Source of the DNA: JAKJEP01 sp964580995
GTDB lineage: Bacteria; Planctomycetota; Phycisphaerae; Sedimentisphaerales; SM23-30
Direction of reading: 5' to 3'
Assembly: GCA_964580995.1 (NCBI GenBank)
Contig: CAZOMV010000100.1
Location: 1-21,233, forward strand
DNA length: 21,233 nucleotides
The notes below the pieces were generated by a model. It worked only from the letters and a program-made list of their open reading frames with translations. It ran no database searches and had not been told where the DNA came from. Shown here piece by piece: positions 1 to 5,980 of this stretch; within the stretch, counting starts at the first letter, position 1, and each line of letters starts with the position of its first letter. The position numbers and the translations under genes are program-made.

Positions 1-2
1 GG

Positions 3-98
3 TGTCCGGCGGGGTGCGAGGGGGCGGATATTGATGGGGATGGGAGGGTGGATTTGGGGGATTTTGCGATAATAGCAAGAGAGTGGTTAGAAAAATAA
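3..98 (+). CDS. C-terminal tail of a secreted dockerin-like protein (partial, cut by window edge)
   Basis: The reading frame enters from the left edge and ends at TAA 96-98. It encodes a Cys-Pro-Ala-Gly-Cys lead, then D-I-D-G-D-G-R-V-D-L, then a short helix ending W-L-E-K. The D-x-D-G-D-G-x-V-D-L pattern is a calcium-binding dockerin/EF-hand-like repeat. Such tails end many large secreted proteins of Phycisphaerae, where they are thought to serve in anchoring or sorting; that role is family knowledge, not visible here. The first 31 nt of the window are identical to 1219-1249, so the tail is duplicated inside this window. The body of the protein lies outside, so its main function cannot be named. 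Confidence 0.7.
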   Translation, partial: CPAGCEGADIDGDGRVDLGDFAIIAREWLEK

Positions 99-106
99 AA
101 TTGCAC

Positions 107-124
107 CACGAAGGGCACGAAGAA
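107..124. repeat. 9-nt period intergenic repeat (CACGAAGGG / CACGAAGAA)
   Basis: Two consecutive 9-nt units, CACGAAGGG and CACGAAGAA, start 9 nt after the stop codon of the dockerin-like tail. A second family with the same period (1315-1341) sits in the same position after the second tail. I recognise this style of short-period spacer repeat from environmental bacterial genomes but know no function for it. Confidence 0.5.
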
Positions 125-231
125 AAAAGAGATTAAAAAGCAATATAAAGGTGACGGTTATTAATAAAGAATTTTATGCGTGGAGATTAGTGTTCAGGTT
201 TTGATATAGAGAGGATGAATAAAAAGACCGC

Positions 232-251
232 GTGTGCAACAAGTTGCACAC
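232..251. promoter_or_regulatory. Perfect 9+9 bp inverted repeat upstream of the 303-1007 gene, candidate operator
   Basis: The arms GTGTGCAAC (232-240) and GTTGCACAC (243-251) are perfectly complementary and separated by AA. The repeat lies 51 nt before the GTG start at 303. A possible -10 hexamer GATAAT follows at 263-268, but no convincing -35 is spaced correctly from it. A dimeric repressor site is the simplest reading. A terminator is less likely because no T-run follows the hairpin on either strand. Confidence 0.45.
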
Positions 252-302
252 TTTACCCGGCGGATAATTGAGAATTCCATTTAAATATTTGAGAGTTGTA
301 AT

Positions 303-1007
303 GTGACTGATGAGGAATTGATAAGTAGTCTTGAATATATTCGAAATACGATGATTGCTGTTGCGACTGGTGGTCCTCGCATTAATGAGTTTAATGAAGA
401 ATATCAGAGAATATATGCAAGCATTTCGGCAGAATTAATAAGACGTGGCTGTTCTAATCCGATTCCTTATGGAAGTCTATGGGAATGGTATGGTCGTTGG
501 AGAAGTGGGGATTTGCCAACGTACCAATCGAGGCGGATATTTGTAACGGAATTATTAAATCCACTAATCAACCAAATCCGAAACGGGCATGTTGAGCAAT
601 TGTTACCTACGGGATGGCAGAGAGTTGACCGTGCTGTTGGTGAAATACGAGATCGCCTTGCTTCGGCAACGAATGAAGAACAATTTCAAGCGGTTGGTTT
701 GCTTTGTCGAGAGGCCCTTATATCGCTTGCACAGGCAGTATATATACGAGAACGGCATTCTTCTCTTGATGGAATAGAGCCAAGCGAAACAGATGCAAAA
801 CGGATGTTGGAGTTGTATATATCCTTTGAGATTTCTGGGAGTAGCAATGAAGAAGTGAGAAGACATACCAAATCCGCGCTAGATTTGGCCAATGCTCTTC
901 AACATCGTAGAACCGCAACTTTTCGTGATACTGCTTTGTGCGTTGAAGCAACAACATCGGTTGTTAATATTATTGCGATTATTGCCGGTCATCGCGATCC
1001 GCAATGA
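303..1007 (+). CDS. Uncharacterised 234-residue protein, possibly abortive-infection/HEPN-like
   Basis: The start is GTG 303, with a weak GAGAG ribosome site at 291-295. The protein is predicted soluble: there is no signal peptide or membrane segment. Its N-terminal third carries V-A-T-G-G-P-R-I and L-W-E-W-Y-G-R-W-R-S-G-D-L-P. The C-terminal half (about residues 105-234) is helical and contains A-V-G-L-L-C-R-E-A-L, A-L-Q-H-R-R-T-A-T-F-R and a hydrophobic V-V-N-I-I-A-I-I end. I associate this architecture with orphan bacterial proteins found near defence genes. The charged R/H-rich helices recall HEPN-type RNase folds, but no clean R-x4-6-H motif can be pinned down, so this is a guess. Codon use is visibly more AT-rich than the glycosidase or SNF2 genes, which suggests transfer. 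It lies between two copies of a dockerin-like tail and has its own palindromic upstream site. Confidence 0.7.
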   Translation: MTDEELISSLEYIRNTMIAVATGGPRINEFNEEYQRIYASISAELIRRGCSNPIPYGSLWEWYGRWRSGDLPTYQSRRIFVTELLNPLINQIRNGHVEQLLPTGWQRVDRAVGEIRDRLASATNEEQFQAVGLLCREALISLAQAVYIRERHSSLDGIEPSETDAKRMLELYISFEISGSSNEEVRRHTKSALDLANALQHRRTATFRDTALCVEATTSVVNIIAIIAGHRDPQ

Positions 1008-1025
1008 TGCAATGCTCCGATTTCA

Positions 1026-1307
1026 GAGGTGGTAAACTGTGGAGTTGGTTGGGATTTTACGGAGGGGGATGGGGATGGGGCGGAGTGGATGATGCTGCGG
1101 GAGGGGGAGGATTATCCGCGGCTGGCGTGGCAGGAGGTGTATGGCGGGGATATTGCGGGGCTGTATGGGGTGGGGATGGAGGATCTGCTGGAGGTGGCGG
1201 GGAATTGGCTGGAGGAGGGGTGTCCGGCGGGGTGCGAGGGGGCGGATATGAATGAGGATGGGAGGGTGGATTTGGCGGTGGTGGCGGGGGAATGGTTAGA
1301 AGAATAA
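1026..1307 (+). pseudogene. Remnant of a secreted dockerin-like protein (C-terminal end only)
   Basis: The frame runs to TAA 1305-1307 and encodes G-W-D-F, then W-M-M-L-R-E-G-E-D-Y-P-R-L-A-W-Q, then a G-V-G-M-E-D-L-L-E-V-A-G-N-W-L-E-E helix, then the same C-P-A-G-C-E-G-A-D dockerin-like tail as at 3-98. In Phycisphaerae this order (G-W-D-F, D-Y-P-R-L-x-W, D-L-L-x-x-A-x-x-W-L, D-G-R-V-D-L) is the very end of long GLUG/repeat-type secreted proteins. Everything upstream, including any signal peptide, is missing, because the frame meets the stop of the preceding gene at 1005-1007. A GTG at 1029 could start a 92-residue peptide, but no ribosome site or signal peptide supports it. I read it as a truncated copy left by insertion or recombination. 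Confidence 0.6.
1146..1175 (+). other. Potential G-quadruplex motif
   Basis: Four G4 runs at 1146-1149, 1157-1160, 1167-1170 and 1172-1175 are separated by loops of 7, 6 and 1 nt on the plus strand. The whole remnant at 1050-1290 is strongly G-rich on this strand, so the motif may be a by-product of Gly/Glu/Trp-rich coding and not a selected structure. Confidence 0.4.
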
Positions 1308-1314
1308 AGGCAAC

Positions 1315-1341
1315 CACGGATTACACGGATTGCACTGATTA
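1315..1341. repeat. 9-nt period intergenic repeat, three units
   Basis: Three consecutive units CACGGATTA, CACGGATTG and CACTGATTA start 7 nt after the stop codon of the dockerin remnant. The period matches that of the repeat at 107-124, and the placement after a tail stop codon is the same. It is non-coding and of unknown function. Confidence 0.6.
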
Positions 1342-1686
1342 AAGAGAAGAAAGAATAATATTTATTAAACTTGGCGCGGCCTTGGGCCGCAACCAAAGGT
1401 TACTATCGAAATGAGTGCAAGAGAACCCCACCGCCTCGAAAGAGGTACGATTCTGACGCTTCATTGAATCTTCCGGCTCGGTCGCATGGAACACCGGTTT
1501 CCCCCCGTGGCTGGCGCTCATTGCGGCGTTCCGATCAAATCGGGACCGATGGCCAGGGGGATATGGTTTGGGGCAGCGGCGGATAGCTGCCTATACACCA
1601 GCGGACCCTCTCCGACAGGAGGGCTGCTTATCTTTTATCTGGCCGGGTTGGTCGGGTTGAACCGTTTTTTTTTACGATTGGTATTC

Positions 1687-1713
1687 CTTCCGGGCGTCCG
1701 TACGGAGCGGAAG
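1687..1713. repeat. Imperfect inverted repeat around a 10-bp palindrome
   Basis: TCCGTACGGA (1697-1706) is a perfect palindrome. Outer arms CTTCC (1687-1691) and GGAAG (1709-1713) also pair, with an internal asymmetric bulge. It could be a REP-like hairpin mobilised by the nearby RAYT transposase, or an unrelated operator. No second copy was found in the window. Confidence 0.35.
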
Positions 1714-1820
1714 TTCGCGGCGAAAAATCGCTGCGTAACTTCCTGTAAACACAAACGGTAAGCGAATGTAAAACAAATATCACGCAGAAAAAACAAAGAG
1801 TTGAAGGATTGCAGTACATA

Positions 1821-1870
1821 TGAATTACGAATGGGAAAATGGTTATCAGTTTTTAGTGATCGGTTATCAG
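1821..1870. repeat. Spacer-type short repeats (GAATTACGAAT, GGTTATCAG twice)
   Basis: The stretch contains GAATTACGAAT and then GGTTATCAG at 1841-1849 and again at 1862-1870. Short iterated units like these fill non-coding spacers in many environmental bacterial genomes, and they resemble in style the 9-nt families at 107-124 and 1315-1341. No function is known to me. Confidence 0.35.
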
Positions 1871-1917
1871 CAAGAAGAATGGTAAATAACGAGTTTAAGG
1901 GAAGAAAAGACTGGAGT

Positions 1918-2220
1918 CCTGTTTTCGAACAGGATGGAAGAATACCTTCCCGATGGTAGGAAGGTGGGGCTGAGAGGCCCATTTAACGACGCGAAGCTGG
2001 AATGGTATATGACGCTTCCGTTGGTTGCTGCGGCAGACAATATGGAGAAAAAAATTGGTGATGGGAAAGGAATATGGGGGCGTGGTGTGAGAGCGGAGGA
2101 AGAGGAGATGGTATGCAGAGCATGCCCTACCAGGCTGGCGGAGGCTTAAAGCGTTAAATTCCAAGGTTTTGCAGGCAAACCCTTGAAGAAACCACCAATT
2201 GAAATCAGAATTGCGGTTTC
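1918..2220. other. Cluster of hairpins, candidate structured RNA or composite repeat
   Basis: Perfect or near-perfect short stems follow one another: CCTGTT/AACAGG closed by a TTCG loop (1918-1933), ACCTTCC/GGAAGGT (1944-1965), GGGC/GCCC (1967-1980), GAAGC/GCTTC (1993-2018), GGTATGC/GCATGCC with one G-T pair (2110-2126), CAAGG/CCTTG (2162-2185) and GAAACC/GGTTTC (2188-2220). The first three are nearly adjacent, and a TTCG tetraloop is typical of folded RNA. No match to a known RNA family was recognised. A 71-residue frame (1934-2149) overlaps it but resembles nothing. Confidence 0.3.
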
Positions 2221-2337
2221 ATCGAGGTTTTTGTGAATTCACTATTTTTCCAAATTGTGAAAGGGGGTCTAAGATGCTTTTTATCAACAAGTTACAGCCG
2301 CATCAGTCTGAATTCGACGTCTCAGGTGATTTCGACG

Positions 2338-2371
2338 GAATAGACAGGGAACTACCCTACAGAGGCTATTC
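2338..2371. repeat. REP-like hairpin downstream of the RAYT gene
   Basis: Outer arms GAATAG (2338-2343) and CTATTC (2366-2371) enclose inner arms AGGG (2346-2349) and CCCT (2355-2358). On the minus strand the sequence reads GTAG immediately before the inner stem, as in REP elements recognised by RAYT proteins. It lies 25 nt beyond the stop codon of the RAYT gene. Assignment as the cognate REP is inference. Confidence 0.35.
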
Positions 2372-2396
2372 GATGGGATTTTGGTAATCCGGGTGA

Positions 2397-3068
2397 TTAG
2401 TCTTTTTTGGGCGGTCTGCCGACGGGGAGGGGGTGGAGCCGCCGTTTGAATTTCTTTTCCAGGGATTTTACAAACGTTTCGGGGCCTAACGGACGGCCAG
2501 TTTGGGTAAACGTGTGCAAAGTTTTGATGTCATCCGGGGAAAGTTTTTTGGTGAGCAAGTCTTTTAATTTTTTCATTTCCGGTTTGGAGGGCCAGACATT
2601 GAGGGCCAGGATACCGGAAGGATCTTTGCCGGTGGTATGGGCGGCGGCACTGGACCAGGGATATTTGTCCGCTTTCCGCGCTTTCTTGTTCAGCACCGGT
2701 TTGGTTTCTACCAGTTGTACAGCCTTCCAGAGGAAGTCGCCACCGAGGACACAGGACTGGAAGCGATTTCGCCAAATGCTTAACCTGCTGGTACGCTTAG
2801 AGTTAAGGTACTGCGTATAGGCGAAATGAGTCCTTCCGATGGCTTTGGACAGAGCGCCTTTTCGCCGGGGTATGGCCACGAAATGAACATGGTTGTTCAT
2901 CAGGCAATAAGCCAGGATATCGACCTTGTATTGTTCGGCCTTACCCTTAAGGATATCCAGATAAGTCTGATAGTCCTTGTCTTTCAGAAAAACGGCCTTA
3001 TCACCAATTGTACGCTGGTACACGTGATGGGGTTCGTTTACGACTTCTATTCTTGCTGTTCTAGGCAT
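2397..3068 (-). CDS. REP-associated tyrosine transposase (RAYT, Y1/HUH family)
   Basis: This 223-residue protein belongs to the IS200-like transposase superfamily (TnpA_REP/RAYT), which nicks and rejoins single-stranded DNA through a tyrosine. The HUH metal motif is H60-V-H62 within M-N-N-H-V-H-F. The nucleophile is Tyr84 or Tyr87 in H-F-A-Y-T-Q-Y-L-N. A W-R-N-R-F-Q-S-C segment and an L-V-E-T-K-P-V segment match the conserved W-x-x-R-F-x-S and Y-V-E-x-N-P-V blocks of the family. I chose the ATG at 3068 because relatives begin M-P-R-x-A-R; an ATG two codons upstream (3074) is possible. A TTGCAA/AATAAT pair spaced 17 nt (3075-3103, minus strand) would start transcription right at this codon, giving an almost leaderless message. 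No terminal repeats like those of a full insertion sequence were found, as expected for RAYTs, which are usually single-copy and act on REP hairpins. Confidence 0.9.
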   Translation of the reverse strand: MPRTARIEVVNEPHHVYQRTIGDKAVFLKDKDYQTYLDILKGKAEQYKVDILAYCLMNNHVHFVAIPRRKGALSKAIGRTHFAYTQYLNSKRTSRLSIWRNRFQSCVLGGDFLWKAVQLVETKPVLNKKARKADKYPWSSAAAHTTGKDPSGILALNVWPSKPEMKKLKDLLTKKLSPDDIKTLHTFTQTGRPLGPETFVKSLEKKFKRRLHPLPVGRPPKKD

Positions 3069-3270
3069 GTACATATTATTAGCACCCGGTTTTCCGATTG
3101 CAACAAAAAAATAAAAAATTTTCCGCCCCCCATTAAATTTTTTTTTACTTGTAGAGAATACCAGTGACAGAAAAATTTTTAGAAAAAAGTTTTTTTCCTA
3201 ACACTATCGAGGATAAAATGTCTTACCTATTGATTTACAAAGTGTTGCGTTGGAAACAAACATGGGTGGC

Positions 3271-3276
3271 GAGGTG
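3271..3276 (+). promoter_or_regulatory. Shine-Dalgarno site deciding the start of the GH36-like gene
   Basis: GAGGTG lies 6 nt before ATG 3283. Translation from there yields an immediate classical signal peptide. The upstream in-frame TTG 3250 and ATG 3262 would add an N-terminal extension in front of the signal peptide and lack such a site. Confidence 0.6.
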
Positions 3277-3282
3277 ATGGAC

Positions 3283-5973
3283 ATGAAAAGAAACATGCGT
3301 ATTTGGGTTGTTTTATGGATTATTTTGTCGTTATCTCCTGCGATTTTTGCTCTGGATATTACTGCTATCACGATTTTCGGCTGTGATGAGCAGGGAACGG
3401 TGGATGTCCGGTTTCGCTGCAATACGGGGCCGATGGATGCGGCCGCAGATGTCTTTCTGTATGAAGGCAACCCCCGCAGCCAGAAGGATTTGGATAAAAT
3501 CCAGTGGCTGAATAACCCCCAGGATCATACGATCCGTGTCCCGCTTAGCCCCGGGAAGCATGTCTTTACCTTCCATATCGAAAAGCAGGAAAAGACGCCC
3601 CTGGCGGGTATAAATCTGGTTTTTGATGGGGATAATGGTCGTCCCGCAATCTCCGCGACGACCCAGACGGTGGAAAATGGACAGCCCAAATCGAACTTTT
3701 CCCCGAATTCCTCCGGAAAGACCATGGGCTGGCCCATAACAGATGTCCCCGGCAGCGGAAAAACCGACTATCAGGGTCAGGATCAGGGGATTACCGATTG
3801 TATCGTGGGGGGGGAAGGCTTGAAGGTGACCTTGCGGGAACTATGGATAGCCGATGCGCAAACCAGCGGCAATGTGGATTTTGTTGGTCCTCATACGACC
3901 GGGGCCAATGGAAATCCGGATTGGGTGGGACAATTCGTGCTGGAAGTGGAAGAGGCATCCCGTCAGCCCTCCGATTTTTTCCTTTGGCTGCAAACGGCGG
4001 CCGGGATGACGATGGGAGGGCCGGATCAGGCTGCTGCCTGGAAGGAAAAATATGATACCAAAAATGCGGCTGCCCCGTTTTCGTTTACGTATGGCGGCAA
4101 GTCCTCGAAGGATTTTCTAAAGGATTGGCAGATAAAGACTTCTGACGGGAAAAATGATCGGGGCCGTGCGGCGCGGATTCTGGTTTATACCGATCCGGAA
4201 ACGGGATTGCAGGTGCGGTGGCAGGGGGTAGAGTACCGGGATTATCAAACCGTGGAGTGGACGCTGTATTTCAAAAATACCGGCTCGAAGGATAGCCCGA
4301 TACTGGAAAATATATTGGCGCTGGACACGGCTTTTTCCCGCAGTCCGGCCGGTGAATTTCAATTGCATTATAACCGGGGCGATTTTTGCGTAATCAACAG
4401 TTATGAGCCATTGCAGAAGAGTTTATTGCCGAAGGAGAATTTCCGGGTGGCACCGGCTGGCGGGCGTCCGACGGATACGGAGTTTCCCTATTTTAACATC
4501 AATGTCGAAAATGAGGGCCTGATTGCGGTTATCGGCTGGCCGGGGCAGTGGGCGGCCAATTTTATCCGCGATGACCAGAACACCCTCACCCTGCAGGCGG
4601 GGCAGGAATTGACGCATTTCAAGCTGCTGCCGGGGGAGGAAGTGCGTAGTCCGCTGGTGGTTTTGCAGTTCCGGGACCGGGGGGACTGGATCGATGGGCA
4701 AAATAAATGGCGCCGGTGGATGAAAGAGTACAGTATGCCCAAACCGGGCGGGAAATTGCAGCCGCCCATGCTGCTGGCGTCCAGTTCCCGGGCCTATATT
4801 GAAATGCACGGGGCGAATACGGAAAACCAGATTATGTTTATCCAGCGTTATCTGGACGAGGATATGAAGCTGGATTACTGGTGGATGGATGCGGGATGGT
4901 ATGAGTGCGGTGATCCGCCCAGTTGGCCGGTGGTGGGAACCTGGGAAGTGGATCGGAAACGATTTCCGCAGGGTTTTAAGCCGATCAGCGATTTTGCTCA
5001 CAAAAAGGGTGTGAAAATTCTGGTGTGGTTCGAGCCGTCGCGGGTTCATGCCGGGACGTGGATAGCGGAGAAACATCCGGAATGGGTCTATGGCGGAGCC
5101 GGCGGGGGGCTGCTGCGGCTGGATAATCCGGAGGCGATGGACTGGCTGGTGAATCATATTGATAAACTGATTGAGGATAACGGTATTGATTTGTACCGGG
5201 AAGATTTTAATATTGCGCCGCTGGGACACTGGCGGGGCAATGATACGCCGGATCGACAGGGGATTACCGAAATCCGGTTTGTCACGAATTTTCTGGCGTA
5301 TTGGGATGAGCTGATTCGGCGGCATCCGGGGCTGTTTATCGATACCTGCGCCTCGGGCGGGCGGCGGCTGGATGTGGAGACCCTGCGGCGCTCGGCACCG
5401 CTGTGGCGGAGCGACTATGCCTTTGAGCCGATCGGGCATCAGGGGCAGGCATACGGGCTGTCGATGTGGCTGCCGTATCACGGCACGGGCACGGTGGCGC
5501 ATGTGGCGGCGCCGTATTATGGAGGCGGGGCGACTCCGGTTCAGCCGTATGCGTTCTGGAGCAATTCGGGGATCAGTCTGGGATTTGGGCTGGACATGCG
5601 GATTAAAGATCTGGATTACGATACCTTGCGGAAATTGTTCCGGCAGTGGCGGTCGATTAGTGAGAATTATTACGGGGATTATTATCCGCTGACTCCTTAC
5701 AGTTTGCAGCGGGATGCCTGGGTGGGCTGGCAGTTTGACCGACCGGAAGAGGGTAAGGGGATGGTGAATGTGTTCCGCCGGGATGATTGTGTGTTTTATG
5801 GCGCCCAGATGAAGCTGAAGGGACTTGTGCCCGATGCCCGATACTGGGTGCAGAATCTGGATCAGCCGGAAACCGTGGAAATGTCCGGGAACGATTTAAT
5901 GACGGTGGGCGTGAAGGTATCGATACCGGAGGCGCCAGGCGCCGCGGTGATTGCCTATGAGAAAATGGAGTAA
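3283..5973 (+). CDS. Secreted GH36-like alpha-galactosidase
   Basis: This 896-residue glycosidase should release terminal alpha-galactosyl residues from oligo- or polysaccharides outside the cytoplasm. The N-terminus M-K-R-N-M-R followed by a hydrophobic core and A-I-F-A is a signal peptide, with cleavage expected after about residue 23. Residues of about 24-130 form a beta-rich accessory domain of unknown family. The middle resembles the beta-sandwich that precedes GH36 barrels. The catalytic (beta/alpha)8 barrel begins near residue 527, with W-W-M-D-A-G-W (533-539). By analogy with GH36, the nucleophile is Asp641 in L-Y-R-E-D-F-N, and the acid/base is Asp711 in L-W-R-S-D-Y after the C-A-S-G-G motif (Cys689). 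Most GH36 enzymes have K-W-D-M-N at the nucleophile strand, so R-E-D-F-N marks a divergent subgroup and the substrate is uncertain. The gene ends 7 nt before the convergent ubiA-like gene, and no terminator is visible between them. Confidence 0.85.
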   Translation: MKRNMRIWVVLWIILSLSPAIFALDITAITIFGCDEQGTVDVRFRCNTGPMDAAADVFLYEGNPRSQKDLDKIQWLNNPQDHTIRVPLSPGKHVFTFHIEKQEKTPLAGINLVFDGDNGRPAISATTQTVENGQPKSNFSPNSSGKTMGWPITDVPGSGKTDYQGQDQGITDCIVGGEGLKVTLRELWIADAQTSGNVDFVGPHTTGANGNPDWVGQFVLEVEEASRQPSDFFLWLQTAAGMTMGGPDQAAAWKEKYDTKNAAAPFSFTYGGKSSKDFLKDWQIKTSDGKNDRGRAARILVYTDPETGLQVRWQGVEYRDYQTVEWTLYFKNTGSKDSPILENILALDTAFSRSPAGEFQLHYNRGDFCVINSYEPLQKSLLPKENFRVAPAGGRPTDTEFPYFNINVENEGLIAVIGWPGQWAANFIRDDQNTLTLQAGQELTHFKLLPGEEVRSPLVVLQFRDRGDWIDGQNKWRRWMKEYSMPKPGGKLQPPMLLASSSRAYIEMHGANTENQIMFIQRYLDEDMKLDYWWMDAGWYECGDPPSWPVVGTWEVDRKRFPQGFKPISDFAHKKGVKILVWFEPSRVHAGTWIAEKHPEWVYGGAGGGLLRLDNPEAMDWLVNHIDKLIEDNGIDLYREDFNIAPLGHWRGNDTPDRQGITEIRFVTNFLAYWDELIRRHPGLFIDTCASGGRRLDVETLRRSAPLWRSDYAFEPIGHQGQAYGLSMWLPYHGTGTVAHVAAPYYGGGATPVQPYAFWSNSGISLGFGLDMRIKDLDYDTLRKLFRQWRSISENYYGDYYPLTPYSLQRDAWVGWQFDRPEEGKGMVNVFRRDDCVFYGAQMKLKGLVPDARYWVQNLDQPETVEMSGNDLMTVGVKVSIPEAPGAAVIAYEKME

Positions 5974-5980
5974 ATTGCCT

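Larger units (their letters stand above)
1308..2396. other. Gene-free, repeat- and hairpin-rich stretch
   Basis: About 1.1 kb with open frames on both strands, none of which has a convincing start, ribosome site or recognisable domain. Contents in order: a 9-nt-period repeat (1315-1341); a hairpin CCCTC/GAGGG (1606-1623); a longer inverted repeat centred on TCCGTACGGA (1687-1713); spacer-type repeats (1821-1870); a chain of hairpins (1918-2220); and a further hairpin (2338-2371) next to the RAYT gene. The mix looks like an accumulation zone for RAYT-linked or other small dispersed repeats. Debris of older elements cannot be excluded. Confidence 0.5.

Noticed and set aside
1944..1985. TPP-riboswitch-like GGGGCTGAGAG
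   Set aside because: The second conserved TPP segment (CTGAT...GGATAATGCCAGCG) is absent downstream, and no thiamin gene is nearby.
2322..2360. tmRNA-like 5' end (GATTTCGACGG followed by a hairpin)
   Set aside because: The segment resembles the tmRNA start, but no matching acceptor-stem and T-arm sequence (GGTTCGAxTCC ... CCA) occurs within the next 400 nt, which are occupied by the RAYT gene.
2199..2387. 62-residue plus-strand open frame before the RAYT gene
   Set aside because: It has no recognisable family and overlaps two hairpins, so it is better explained as non-coding.
4423..5502. 359-residue minus-strand open frame inside the glycosidase
   Set aside because: Its composition (Pro/Arg/His/Ile-rich) is typical of an antisense shadow, and the plus strand encodes the GH36 barrel motifs.
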